This document shows, piece after piece, positions 34,170 to 45,095 of a stretch of 64,000 nucleotides of DNA (within the stretch, counting starts at the first letter, position 1; the number at the start of each line of letters is the position of its first letter). Location of the stretch: positions 19,778,001-19,842,000 of the forward strand of contig CM114271.1 in the NCBI GenBank assembly GCA_050084515.1, given 5' to 3'. Made by a program: the position numbers and the translations under genes. The DNA is from Blasia pusilla (lineage: Eukaryota > Marchantiophyta > Marchantiopsida > Blasiales). Below the pieces are notes generated by a model. That model ran no database searches, had not been told where the DNA came from, and was given only the letters and a program-made list of their open reading frames with translations.

Positions 34170-34706
34170 TCAAGTCATATACTGAGTGGGTGATATGCCC
34201 CCAATCGAGGTCTGTATCTCGAAGGGACAAGGCTCAATGTCGGCCTTCCGTAACCCCAACGCTAAACACGCCGCCTTCCCTAACATCAAGGGTTGCGCTC
34301 CCGAATCAAGTAGGACGCGTTGCGGGTGGTATACTATCCTCGTCAAACTAACCAAGCGAAATACTCCAGCTCGGTTATCCAGTAACACTACTCCAGGTGT
34401 CACCCCTGCTCGCTCTATGGCCGGTCGAGCTGGCATATCTACCAACTTCGCCGCCGCCGCATGCCATGACTCTGTGGGGAACGTCCCAAGCACCGGCTCT
34501 GAGGGCAAGTCCACCACCTCCTGAACTACCTCTGAACAAGAAGCAGTCATCTCTCCATGCTCACACAATGTGGCGGCCAACCAGAACACCTTAGCTGGTC
34601 CAACTCCCAACGTTGCCAACTCTATGGCGGAAAATAGTGGAGTCTGACTCACTCTGGTGGCCACCTCCAACACTATGGTCGACACTGACTCCACTCGAGC
34701 CGGCAT
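34170..34706 (-). pseudogene. Element C aspartic protease region
   Basis: Open for 178 codons on the minus strand, in a different frame from gag. Key features are QRVLLDSGAQPLMLGKAACL with the DSG active-site triplet, then ALGLRKADIEPCPFEIQTS. The next open piece (34121-33888) reads YDVLVGSTVLYPLGF and VAYRPGW, which usually follows retroelement proteases. One frame change from gag and one stop before the tail remain. Confidence 0.75.
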
Positions 34707-34754
34707 AGGAGTTAGTCACTCCAACTCCTCGTGACGTCGACGTAGGTGCTCGAA

Positions 34755-36449
34755 TCAGAGGCACCGCTGATCGTCGAGGCACCATCGATGGTGTGTGTAG
34801 TGCCTCCAACAATGTGAACGAATGTGGAACCCTAGCCTGCCGCCCATCGGTCCCCTCTGGTGGGTCAATCTCAACTCCACCTCTCGATGGCTCGGTGCCT
34901 CTCGCAGCACCCGAGTCACCACTGCAGCTGCCTCAACCTCGGTTGCACTACACATAAATCCCATACTGGCGAGATCCTCACCCGGGTCAGGGTAAGAGGT
35001 AGAAGTTGGAGTCACACTAGCTGCTCGCCGCTCCGTGCCTTCCCTAAGCTGCATCATCGTCATGGCAGCAATCCTCTGCTCCAACTGATCCATGCGTGAG
35101 AGAAGTGCCGGCTCTGGTGCTCTTGCTCCATCTCCTCTGGCAAGTGGTGGTCCTCTACCACCAAGTCCAAGAAGAACTCCCCGACCTCCTCCAGAACGAC
35201 CGTCCCTAGGCCCTCGGCCTACCTCTAGACGTGCCCCTCGGCGAAGGTCAAAACATCTATCCCTAGTGTGACCATATATGTGGCAATGGTCACACTGGTG
35301 CTGTGGTGGGGCCATCCTCTGTGGCTCCTGAGCAATCGGAGGCGCTGGTGGTCCTCTCCCATATTGTGCGCAGTCTCTCTGCCTATGGGCCCCTCCACAC
35401 GTCCAACAAGACCACATCGGTCCCTGTTGGGCAACATATGTAGGTGCGGGTCGTTGCCTCAAAGGCTCATGGAACCCGCCCTGCTCTGTAGGCACATTGG
35501 CCCGCTCCCGTGGTACTGGTGCTCGCTGTGGCACCTGTGGGGTCACCGTCGCTCGTGGACCCATCGACTCTCGAGAAAATCCAGCGGTCACTACCTGCTC
35601 CTCACTCATGTTGAGCTCAATACGCTCATACAACTCAAAGACCACCTTCAATCTGGGCTTCGCTGTGTGAATCAGCACCGCATCTCGCACTCTCCTTCGT
35701 AGTTCTCGGTCCAGAACCCCGTACCAATACTGGACTGATTGCGCCTCAGTCACTCCAAAGGTAGCAATGATCAGCCTCCTCATGCATATGAATGCCTCTC
35801 TCAGACTCTCACCCGATCGTCGCTGAAAATCCTCTAGACTCTTCAGCTTGTCGGTGCGTACGCCCTGGTAGCTCTTCCCCAACTGTCGGAAGAACTCCAC
35901 TGTGGGGTTGAAGCTGGGTGGCCCTCTACCACCAGAGATCTCTGCCACATCGCCTATCTCACTGCCCTCCTCTCCATCTAGTCTCCGAGCTAATGGTGTG
36001 GGTCTCTCTCCTCTCACAATCCCATCATATGCCTCGCGACCACTAGTGGACACATATCCTGGAGCCCAATACATCCTCCAGGCATCGATCTCTACTGAAT
36101 ATAGTGATCGAAACTCCATGTAGTCATCCATCGGAGGACCCTCCAAGTGCTAGAACAACCCCTTCCATGCCATGAAAGGGTTGAACCGTGTCGGGATCCG
36201 TATCTCTTGGAAGTCGCACCATGTGTCGAACTCTTGGATAAAATCATCTAAGTCGATGGTGCCCACTGCACCCCGAGAAATGACGCATGCCCCGATGGCC
36301 CATGTCGTCCATCTCTTGCCAAGTACTATTGTCTCATGCGTGATCTCATCACGGACCGGTGTCGATGATGACGATCGATCCGCCACGGATGGATGTCGAG
36401 GGAGCTCCTTTCTGGTAACCCCTCGGTATCTCACTCCACTCCGTGTCAC
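34755..36449 (-). pseudogene. Element C gag, one in-frame stop
   Basis: Capsid/nucleocapsid polyprotein of about 560 codons interrupted by one TAG (near 36148), where element B encodes Gln. Both copies read FxAWKGLF(Q/stop)HLEGPPMDDY. The capsid part has FFRQLGKSYQGVRTDKLKSL and GESLREAFICMRRL. Two zinc knuckles follow: CWTCGGAHRQRDC and CDHCHIYGHTRDRC. It is much better preserved than gag in B, so C is younger or had been mobilised more recently. Confidence 0.85.
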
Positions 36450-36989
36450 ACCACTACTACTGCTCGCACTACCCCGTTCTTCCGAACCCTGGAAGAATTC
36501 CGTGATGACAAACCCTGTCTCACCCGCTCAAGCACTCAAACTCACCGAGAGTCTCCCACACGCCTCACTAGCTCACCTATGCTACCATCAATCCCATGAT
36601 GACATACCCGGCCTCACGCACGCTTAACACTCGGGCTCACCATGAGCCTCCCAACTGACTCACCTAACCTAGCGACACTCTCTCGGGTCATACACGCGAC
36701 CCCTACTTGGCAACTGCCGTATATCCACCAACATGCTACACATGAAAAGAATCTACACTCGTCACCATCACTGCACCCATCTAGCACCAGCTACTACCTG
36801 ATACCCATCACTCTCAATCACACACGACAAGTGCGGGAAAAGGGACTCGAATGGGTAACCTGATCACGCCCTCCAACGTGCTGCACCGTCAACATGCACT
36901 CCTCCACATGATATGACAATCTCCGCAACACAACACTCTCCTCGACGAACACGTCGATCCTCCCGTCAATAGATACGGACAACCCGTCG

Positions 36990-37110
36990 GCGCGTTTAGG
37001 GTCCGCGCCCGTCGCCGCCCGTCAGCGCCCGTTATCGCCCGTTGTCGCCCGTCCGCCGCCCGTCGCCACCCGTTGGCTCCCGTCCGTCGCCCCTCGCCCG
37101 TCACTGCCGC
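36990..37110. repeat. Imperfect array of a CGCCCGT-type unit in the element C leader
   Basis: CGCCCGT, CGCCCGTC and close variants recur about ten times in roughly 110 bases, making a GC-rich island in the leader between repeat A1 and gag. Confidence 0.7.
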
Positions 37111-37435
37111 GCCCTAACCCTAGACCAACCGCGACCTAGCTAGCCATCTTTACTTAACAGCCCCCCCCGGACGGCTGCAAGACCCAAACCTTCTTTTCTT
37201 CTCTCACTCACGTACACCCGACGCCCACTTCGTACTACACTCTGCCGCTGTCCCCAATCCTTGTGCACCAACAAAATCTGAGAAAAACGGACAGCTCTTC
37301 CGCCCACGGCCTTCCGAACAGAAAAATGAAAAACACCCGCAACACACGCGTCTCTTGGGGCTCCTGACCAAGGCAACTCGCTTGCCTACCTGCAAACAAT
37401 GAATTCCCACCAGCCCCCTGACATCTTTCTCATGT

Positions 37436-37915
37436 AAAAATAAAGATTAGTAAAAACGGCACACCCGGCCTAAAACTCCACTCCTCAATCTACATCGGCA
37501 TATTGAGCCTCGTCCACCCTATGCTATCAAGGAATCCGGACGCTAGCACCCTAGTCCTAGCTCACACACATATAAGGGAGGTGCTCCAACGGCCCAACAT
37601 GAGAAAGATGGCTTAGGAAAGCCATCTTCCTCTCTTATATAGGGTTGGGAAGAGACAAAAGGCTCTTCCCCTAAAAAAAGCCCTCCCCTTGGTAACCTAC
37701 GCGCACAGGTTACTAGGGGCGGGTGACCTGGTCGACAAGTCACCCGGTTGTAAAAGACCTCAACATGAAAGTTGTTATAAACGACATTCCTAACACAATG
37801 GACCTATCTTCAACCTCATCCGACACCGTGGGACAAAGTTACACTCAAGATAGTCCGCTGGCTCCTACGCCCTATCCACGATAGATCTCGGCCTATCGGC
37901 TACTCAGATGTGACA
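37436..37915 (-). repeat. Element C 5' terminal repeat (A1)
   Basis: About 480 bases. It matches 33444-32969 from TGTCACATCTGAGTAGCC to the AATCTTTATTTTT end. No B unit follows it on the internal side. The block contains TCTCTTATATAGGG-type and GGCTCTTCCC-type stretches in both copies. Confidence 0.88.
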
Positions 37916-37919
37916 TCAT

Positions 37920-38982
37920 GGGTTTAGGTTATAGATGGAGTTTGGATTTTGCAGTACCTTTGCCTTTGACAAAGCGCCATAGTTGTTATGTGTTGGTGAT
38001 GGTCGAGCACTTCTCGAAGTGGATAGAGTTGGTTGCATTGCCTGACAAAGAGAGTGAGGGAGTAGCATATGCCTTCCTAGATCAAGTGCTTAGTGATTAC
38101 GGCGTACCAGCTGAGGTGTTGACAGACCAGGGTACAGAGTTCCGCGGGGAGTTTCAGGCCTTGTGTGATCAGGCACTGATCGACCACCTCACTACTTCGC
38201 GAGATCATCTTGAGGAGGATGGACTAGCGGAGCGGGATGTGCAGACGGTGAAGAGAGGACTACGCAAGTATGGCTTGTAGAGAGGTCACCTAAGAGATTG
38301 GGACCTTCAGTTTCTGTGGTTGGCGATGGGATATAGATTCAGCACGCAGGCATCCTTAGCGTCTTTCTCACCGTACTTGTTGCTTTATGGCGGTGAGCCA
38401 GATTTACCTGCGGCCATTCGTCGAGATACTGGTGAGGTGTTGAATCTTGATGACCCTGATGTATGGATGCGAGCATGTTCTGAGAGGGCTGAGTTGTTTC
38501 GAGAGAGTGATGCCCATGGCGTTTGAGAACTTGGAGATTACGCATCATCGGGATACGTTGAGGTATGTGACCATTCGGGAGGTGGTTATCGACCTACTAT
38601 CCGGAGGTTTCATCAAGGAGACTATGTCTACTTGCAACAGACGGCACCCACGACGTTGGATGTGACTACAGGGCGCACCATCTTGAGAGTGCGTGAGGGT
38701 TTGCCATCCGGTGTTCTCTTATTGGAGGGACACGATGGTATTGTTTGGAAGGACCATGTGTGTAATTGTGCGCCATGTCATCTTCCAAACATTGACAGTA
38801 CAGTTGATCCGAGCTTAGCAATAGTTCGTGCAGGCTTGAGGTGTATGTTGTGTGGTTCCGCCCGTGGTGTAGCCACTATGCTAGTCTGTGATGGATGTTC
38901 GAGAGGATGGCATATGGCATGTTTGACGCCACCTCTCACTAGGGTTCCTCGGGGACGATGGATGTATTCGAGATGTATTTAG
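37920..38982 (+). pseudogene. Element A integrase core and C-terminal PHD finger
   Basis: Starts GLGYRWSLDFAVPLPL (first catalytic Asp), then HFSKWIELVALPDKESEGVA and VLTDQGTEFRGEF (second Asp), with a Glu in the region LTTSRDHLEEDGLAERDVQT. A TAG follows KYGL (38280). The C-terminal part has SPYLLLYGGEPDLPAAIRRD, then a break at 38524. The PHD finger (about 38840-38981) reads CMLCGSARGVATMLVCDGCS, GWHMACL and WMYSRC. The seventh ligand Cys of the finger is Tyr here, so this copy would bind metal poorly. Confidence 0.85.
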
Positions 38983-39152
38983 AGTAGGTAGATCTACATT
39001 CCGACTTGTGTCTGTGACATGGATGACTAGAAGGCGACTAACAATGGGGCCACATGAGCACCCGGCCTTCTTGCTCTTAACGTCTGAGAGATGTATGTCA
39101 TGGTAGGTAGGGATAGATGGCTATTTGGAGTTAGAGGGACCTAACCACCAAC

Positions 39153-39895
39153 TAGGGGGGGCGATTGGAGATATTTTGGTACTTCTTGTCTCGTTGTTTG
39201 GATGCCATGAGTTAGCATGGGATCGTGTGTGTTTGTGTGTGTGTTCGGTGACAACGATGTATGTTGTGTAGCGATGTGTATGCGCACGACAATTGTCACG
39301 TCTCTTAGGATAGATCGGTGAGATCTAGTAGAGCACCTTTGTGAGTAATGGAAGACAGGCTTAGTAGGTCGAGGATGACCAATTGAGGCACCGAGAAACT
39401 TGAGAGAGCAGGTTTTCCCTTCGTTTCAGCTCATTTGGAGCCATATTGAGGAACTTATTATTTTAGGTAAGTACCATTCTGAGTATGTGATCAAAATTCT
39501 ATTATTGGTAAATGGCCCTTGACCTCCTACATCAGGTCAAGAGCCAAGGAGATGACTTGGGAGCATAGGTTACCATGGAGAGAGCTTGGGAGAGGGGAGG
39601 GATATACCTCAAGGAGAGAGAGCTTGAGAGCTCTATGGTCGTTTCTCTTGTGAGTGTAATCCAAGCCTCTCATTAGGAGAGTGGGTTTGGTTTGACATGA
39701 GAGAGAGTGCACACCTTTGAGAGCTATGGTGTGAGATGGTGTAGAGAGAGATTAGATCTTATTTCAATTCGAAATATTTTGGTACTTCTTGTCTCGTTGT
39801 TTGGATGCCATGAGTTAGCATGGAAATCGTGTGTGTTTGTGTGTGTGTTCGGTAACAACGATGTATGTTGTGTAGCGAGGTGTATGCGCACGACA
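39153..39895 (+). repeat. Element A purine tract and 3' repeat block B1-A2-B2
   Basis: The purine tract TAGGGGGGGCGA is followed by B1 (about 39170-39291, ending GCGCACGACA), the two bases AT, A2 (39294 TGTCACGTCTC to about 39768), and B2 (about 39769-39895, again ending GCGCACGACA). B1 and B2 share ATATTTTGGTACTTCTTG and about 125 bases overall. A 5' partner of A2 was not found, so the left end of element A is lost. Confidence 0.85.
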
Positions 39896-40219
39896 ATATT
39901 AATCGTGTCTCTTCAGAGATATGTTATTGTATTCCTTCCATTGATAGTCATGCTACAGAGTCAGCCACCCAACTTAGTCCGCTCCACATGTACAAGCTGC
40001 ACCGGTTTGGTACGACCAAGCAAATACATACATGTAAACAAGGAGTGTGCACCATTAGGAGAATAAAAGATCATCCACCATATTGTCGTATGGGATTTCT
40101 TGCATCCCCAAACTTCTGTATAGAGCCAGCCTGGTGTTGATCAACATACTTTGAAGTTGACATATTATAGGCATGTCTTGGAACACCGTAACATCATCCC
40201 GTATCACCCTCCAATCCTA

Positions 40220-42330
40220 GTACTTTGGGAGCACACGTGAACTTGCAAGGAGTGACTAATGTTCAGTGGTTATTTTATTTGTTGAAAAAGGCATTGGAAT
40301 CTAAGCCACAAGGATCTTTGAATATAAACACAGGATGCGCAAGGTGCCTGGGCCTTGAGGACCTTGACAAGATTAGGCTACGTCTTATATCTGGACTTGT
40401 ATTAGATCGTCATTTTTCATCGACGGAGGAAGCTCTCACTACGCTAAGGATACCAATCTTCTATAGATCCCAGGGTATCCAGTATATTGATTAAAGCCCT
40501 CCTCATAGAAGAACTACACTTCACAAAATTGCGACTATCCTATGCATCCATCTACGACGATATATTCTCATCTGCCTTTGTGCCTTTCTGAATTAACGTT
40601 CTTCCAATTCTGGACTTCATATGAGATACTTACTGAACCAGCCTATCTGTCTACAAGACAGATAGGCTGGTTCGATTTACTGGGTACCACCCGCTCCATC
40701 AATCGAATGAGTTTTTCTACAATACACTCCTCCGTCATGTTACATTCCTGACTGAGAGCGATGTACTATCTGTGCAGTCGCCTAATTGGACATATCTACA
40801 CGAATGTATCTATCGCAAGATATTTCAGGACCCTTCATCTATTGTAGAGGAAATAAAAAACCATGCCACCTCTAATCTTTGGAGTGAAGCTTATACTAGT
40901 GAAGTTGTCACAAAAGTAATGGACCTTATTGGACCACACCTTGTCTTTGACATACAACTTGAATCAATAGTTGGTCTACGACAGCAAGCATGCAACACAC
41001 CTGCTACCCCGAGCTTTCTCTTGACGTTGCATTGCCGCTTGATCTACTGAATAGTGAGCAACGCAACCTTTATAAAACAATGAGAACACTTACATCTGGT
41101 TTAGTGATGCTTAGTTGACCCCTTGGGTATGGCAAAACATTCTTTATCCATTTCATGCAGGGATACTGATCTCACAATTCCATGCCCACGGTGTTGACAA
41201 CAACCACCGATATTGTTGTTGTCATGCTACATGACCAGACCACAACTGTCCCTTCTGCATTTACAATCCCCGTAAAGGGCAATCTACCTAACATGCACAC
41301 AACAAGTGACTATTATGGTCGCCTTAGACATGCTAAGGTTATAGTTGTCGATGAGTTTTCCATGCTCACACCTCGATTGCTCCAAATGATTGGTATGAGG
41401 TTGCACCAAGTATGTCCCTAATCAAATTTGGATCCTTTTTCTCCAAAGCTTGTTATTCTCTTAGGTGACCTTTGTCAATTACCACCACTTTGTCGAAATA
41501 ATGATGTTCCGATGTGTATGGCATGCCAATTTATCTTCATCGACATTTTTCAACTCAGTACACAAGTACGAATTATCTACTGCTATAAGACATAGCGAGG
41601 ACAACCGCCTCCTTACTTTCTTGTCCAAACTCATACTCATGCAACCTACACAACATCAGATTACATATTGTCTTGGTGAATGATTTTTTAAGAAAGATGT
41701 TGGTATAGATTTCATACAAAAAGGCACTAACGTAATTTGTTCCCACCGAGCTGATGTCCAGCTATTTAATATTCTTTCTCTTCAAAGGATTTATGGCTCT
41801 GATTCAATTATGTCTGTTCATATCTCTACCAATGCACCGCCCGATTCGCAATTTCATGATTGGATCTTTGATCCCTCTTTCCACCAATCACAATTTATTG
41901 CAATTGGTTGTAAAGTCCTATTGACATCTAACATTGATGTCAAAAATCAGGCAACAAATGATGCCTCAATGACAGTCATAGATTGCACCTATAAATTGGA
42001 TGAGTTGAGTTCTATTACAATGATGTTGCACTCAAATAGTAGGGTCATGAGAGTGAGCATGACAAACTTGGCTACGTTGCGACATGGCCCTAACCAAAAG
42101 TATCATTAGAAGACATTTCCCCTTGTACTTGGCCATGTAATAACTTGCCATAAAAGCAAGGGTCTTATTGTAAGTGGGAGGTGTTTGTTGGTAATTAGAG
42201 CAGCTTTTGCACCCGACCTTGTATACGTAATACTATGGCAAGTAAAGAGTAGAGAACATTTGAGAATTATTGCAACTTTGAGCCATGCAAACTTTCATGT
42301 TTATGGGGAGAGTGTGTAGTGCCATCCACT
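40220..42330 (+). pseudogene. PIF1-type DNA helicase remnant
   Basis: Superfamily 1B helicase in broken frames. GYGKTFF near 41126 is a Walker A relic. KVIVVDEFSMLTPRLLQMI (41338-41394) is the Walker B box. LGDLCQLPPLC (about 41463-41493) is motif III. ITCHKSKGL (about 42140-42165) is motif V, and DLVYVILWQVKSREHLRI (about 42215-42270) is motif VI. Stops occur throughout. The upstream piece (40225-40494, RCLGLEDLDKIRLRLISGLV) may be its N-terminal part. It is not part of the Helitron 8 kb downstream, whose helicase is separate and differently diverged; it could come from another Helitron-like element. Confidence 0.65.
40635..40673. repeat. Perfect 18-base hairpin with 3-base loop
   Basis: GAACCAGCCTATCTGTCT, loop ACA, then its exact reverse complement. 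It lies inside the PIF1-like remnant. Confidence 0.9.
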
Positions 42331-45095
42331 ACTATACCCTGTGCAGCTAACTTGTAGTGATTGTAGCCAACATGGTGGCCATCGACGGATCAACAAGAGG
42401 TAGGACAAGGAAGCATGTCGGCAAAAGTGCACATCCAACGAACTTCAGTGCAGGTATGGCTCCATCTCCGGTTACGCATGCAACTACAATATTGTTGAGC
42501 GACAATAGCTCAGATGATTATCTATAGCCGCCACCACCACAGCAATTGTTGTCTCCTACTACTGACAACCAAGTTCAATATTGCGCCCAAGTTTGCTCCT
42601 ATGTGAATTACCTATTCAGCTTGCTTGATTAGAAATTTCCATACCACACCAAAAAAATGATGCAACCCATTTGTATCCCCCAATTTTCAGCTATCCACCT
42701 ACACGTTCTTTGTCTCTGTTGGTTATTTTATTTCTAGGTGCCAAGATCGTAGGTGAATTTTTCCCAGATGATTCTTGATGATATGCCATAGCTTCTAGCT
42801 AAAGCTAGTGTTGAGGTTGTTCCGCCAATAGATGCACAACTAAAGTACGCCAATACCTTAGGATTGGACCAATCCCACTAGGGTGATGATATCTCAAGCC
42901 GCCAAATGAGTCGTATGATTGACCAGAGGAAGCTGTGGGCAACGTCATTTTGTGAGCTAAAAAATCAGCCACATGCGACAGGTGCGTGTTGTTGGTTGTA
43001 TTGTTTTAAACTGCTTATATAATAGTCTTTTGACTTTCTTTGCTAAGTTGTTCTTACACTTTTTACGTCTGGGCCTATACTAGGAATTAAAAAAGAAGTC
43101 ATGGTGTATAAGGGAATTGAATTCAATGAAGAAGATTTGACTTGGCAGCAGGATGTCGTTCACTATGCCCGCTTGACTAGTGGTATAAAGCCCGACCAAT
43201 TTCAAGAATTGTGTGTAATAATGAAATTTCCATTGGATAAGTTGATTCCATTAAGTTCTGCAAAGGCAACCCATTTGCTCGCACGTTTGAGAACTATTCG
43301 CGACAATGGCGCATCATGGACTTCGCCTCACTTGCAGGATGGGATAGGTAGTGTTTCTCAGCAGCTACCTTCTTCAACCTCCTATCCAACCAGATCTGCA
43401 TCTGCAAGCCACAACACCACATTTCAGTTCAACATCAATAGTACACCATATGTTGGTCCCATTCTGCCAGAGTCCCCAAACAAGCAAAAATGTGCATGAG
43501 CTTACTGTGAGAAATCACGTCCGACACTATTCTCTCGTATTTGTGTAATGAACTTCCCATGGCTTGGGTTTGTTGTGGTTTATTGCTTGTTGTCCATCTT
43601 TGACTTTCTTGTACCCGTCTTGTGTAGTGTTTTGAAGTCGTACATGTCTCACCAGGTAATACATGGCCAGCACACAACCCAGGTGAAACTGTTGCTAGTT
43701 CCACCAGTTCGGTCCCATGTAAGAGCTTAGGGCCAGATCAGAAGATCAGATCTGCAAGATATACTCCTTAACATCTGTAAACCCCACCTCTTTACCTTAA
43801 GAGGTGGGGAACTCTCTCCACTTCAGTATCACAATCCTATCTTCACCCTACTAACCAAAACTCCTTCCTTTCTCTTGAGTGCTTTGAGTGGAGTGGCGGT
43901 GGAACCCAACAAGCACACTCTACTTAGAATTCACGATCAAGGATGACCACGGCAAAGATAAGGTCCTCCAATGTCTTTGCCTTGGACTAGTTGAATGTAC
44001 CAAGGCATCCTCTAAAGTACACCCGACTCTAACCAATCAGGTAGTGCAATCACCTTCTTCTTCTTCTCGTACCTTGCTGATCTCTTGTTTCTCCCTTCTT
44101 GTTTAGGTAGTAGGAGACTTAACAGGTGAGCCCATGGTCTTCTACCAGGGAGCTCAAGCATGACCTCTCTCTCTCTCCACTCACTAACTCTTATCACTTA
44201 CAGACACTGGAAGTCCAAGTTGTTCACACCAGGAAGTAATCATGTGATTGGTGTCAAAGGCCAAGCTTAGGTGGGCGAACAGCCAAGCTTTCAAGCACAC
44301 CTTGGTGGAGCACAATCTTGGAACCCAAGCTTGCCTCCCCTCTCTTTGGTAGATCCTCTTGTCCTCTCCCTGCACTTTTGAATGATTAGTTGAATCATCT
44401 CCAAGAATCTCCCTTCATCAAGCCCTCCCCAACTCATCACTCAATCATGCACATACTCGGATACAAGGCAATGGTGTGAACTCATTTCACAGGGCTACCT
44501 CCTGTATATCACAAAATCATAGAGTACATGAGAGACCTTCTTAGTCTCAGCCCCCCCTTCAAGCACACTACACACTACCTAGACACAGGAGCACAAAACT
44601 GTCTTTGGTTAGCTTGGCTCAAGAGATCAAGTGTCTACTAGCCAACAAAGATGTCTATGCCCCTTCAAGCAAACCCACCGGAGGATTTATAAGTGAAGTT
44701 GAGTGCCCTCTTCTTCCTTGAGCTTCTCTGGTATTTCCGGGTTCCTACCTTCCTAAAAATCTACCTCCCCTAAGCATCTACTCCAAGGCATCTCTGCATG
44801 AAATTTCGACCTCATCTACTTGAACTGTTCTCACTAGCATTTCCCAAGCTTGCTTCTTCTCAAGCTTGTTTGAGATTCCCTTGGGTGCTCCTCACCTGAT
44901 CTCACCCTGATCTCCTCACTGCTCCTCCTCACTTGATCTCAACCGATCTCTCCTCGGTGATAATTACTTCCCTCTTTGCTCCTCACCTAATAAGGCCTAA
45001 ACAAATGAATGTGTAGCTTTCCGAAACTTTTGGGGTCGACTATCATACATCAGCACCATGTCCCCTCCTTCACTGGATCATGTTGTATTCGATTA
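42331..45095. other. Unassigned DNA with one open frame (43101-43499)
   Basis: The 132-codon open frame at 43101-43499 begins MVYKGIEFNEEDLTWQQDVV and ends in a Ser/Thr-rich tail. I recognise no domain. A short hairpin (CCCCACCTCTT/AAGAGGTGGGG, about 43784-43810) lies downstream. The rest (43.5-45.1 kb) shows no coding signal. Confidence 0.4.

Larger units (their letters stand above)
32832..37915 (-). mobile_element. Retroelement C: non-autonomous gag-protease derivative, inverted
   Basis: Inserted in the integrase of element A in the opposite orientation, flanked by duplicated TCAT (32828-32831 and 37916-37919). In its own orientation it starts TGTCACATCTGAG and ends GCGCACGACA. Order (minus strand): A1 (37915 to about 37436), leader, gag (36449-34755), protease (34706-34170), a short tail (to about 33660), purine tract, then B1-A2-B2 (33583-32832). 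Methyltransferase, reverse transcriptase, integrase and PHD finger are all absent. It would have depended on enzymes from a full element such as B. Confidence 0.88.
21120..39895 (+). mobile_element. Ty3-type retroelement A (5'-truncated), host of nested elements B and C
   Basis: Once elements B (22620-32055) and C (32832-37915) and one copy of each target duplication are removed, three pieces read on as one pol region. These are reverse transcriptase (21349-22615), RNase H plus the integrase zinc region (32060-32827), and the integrase core, PHD finger and 3' repeats (37920-39895). Codons continue across both junctions: V-W-T-V-T-H-L-R-C-Y at the B site and P-I-M-G-L-G-Y at the C site. The 5' terminal repeat, gag, protease and any methyltransferase region of A are missing. 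Internal stops show it is dead. Confidence 0.85.

Noticed and set aside
34186-35702. Plus-strand open frames of 112-144 codons in element C
   Set aside because: They are shadows on the opposite strand of gag and protease, which have clear motifs.
36990-37110. CRISPR-like array
   Set aside because: Units are 7-8 bases with no spacers, in a plant retroelement leader; no CRISPR array is present in the window.
43784-43810. Short GC-rich hairpin as a terminator
   Set aside because: Intrinsic hairpin terminators do not apply in a plant nuclear genome, and no gene ends there.
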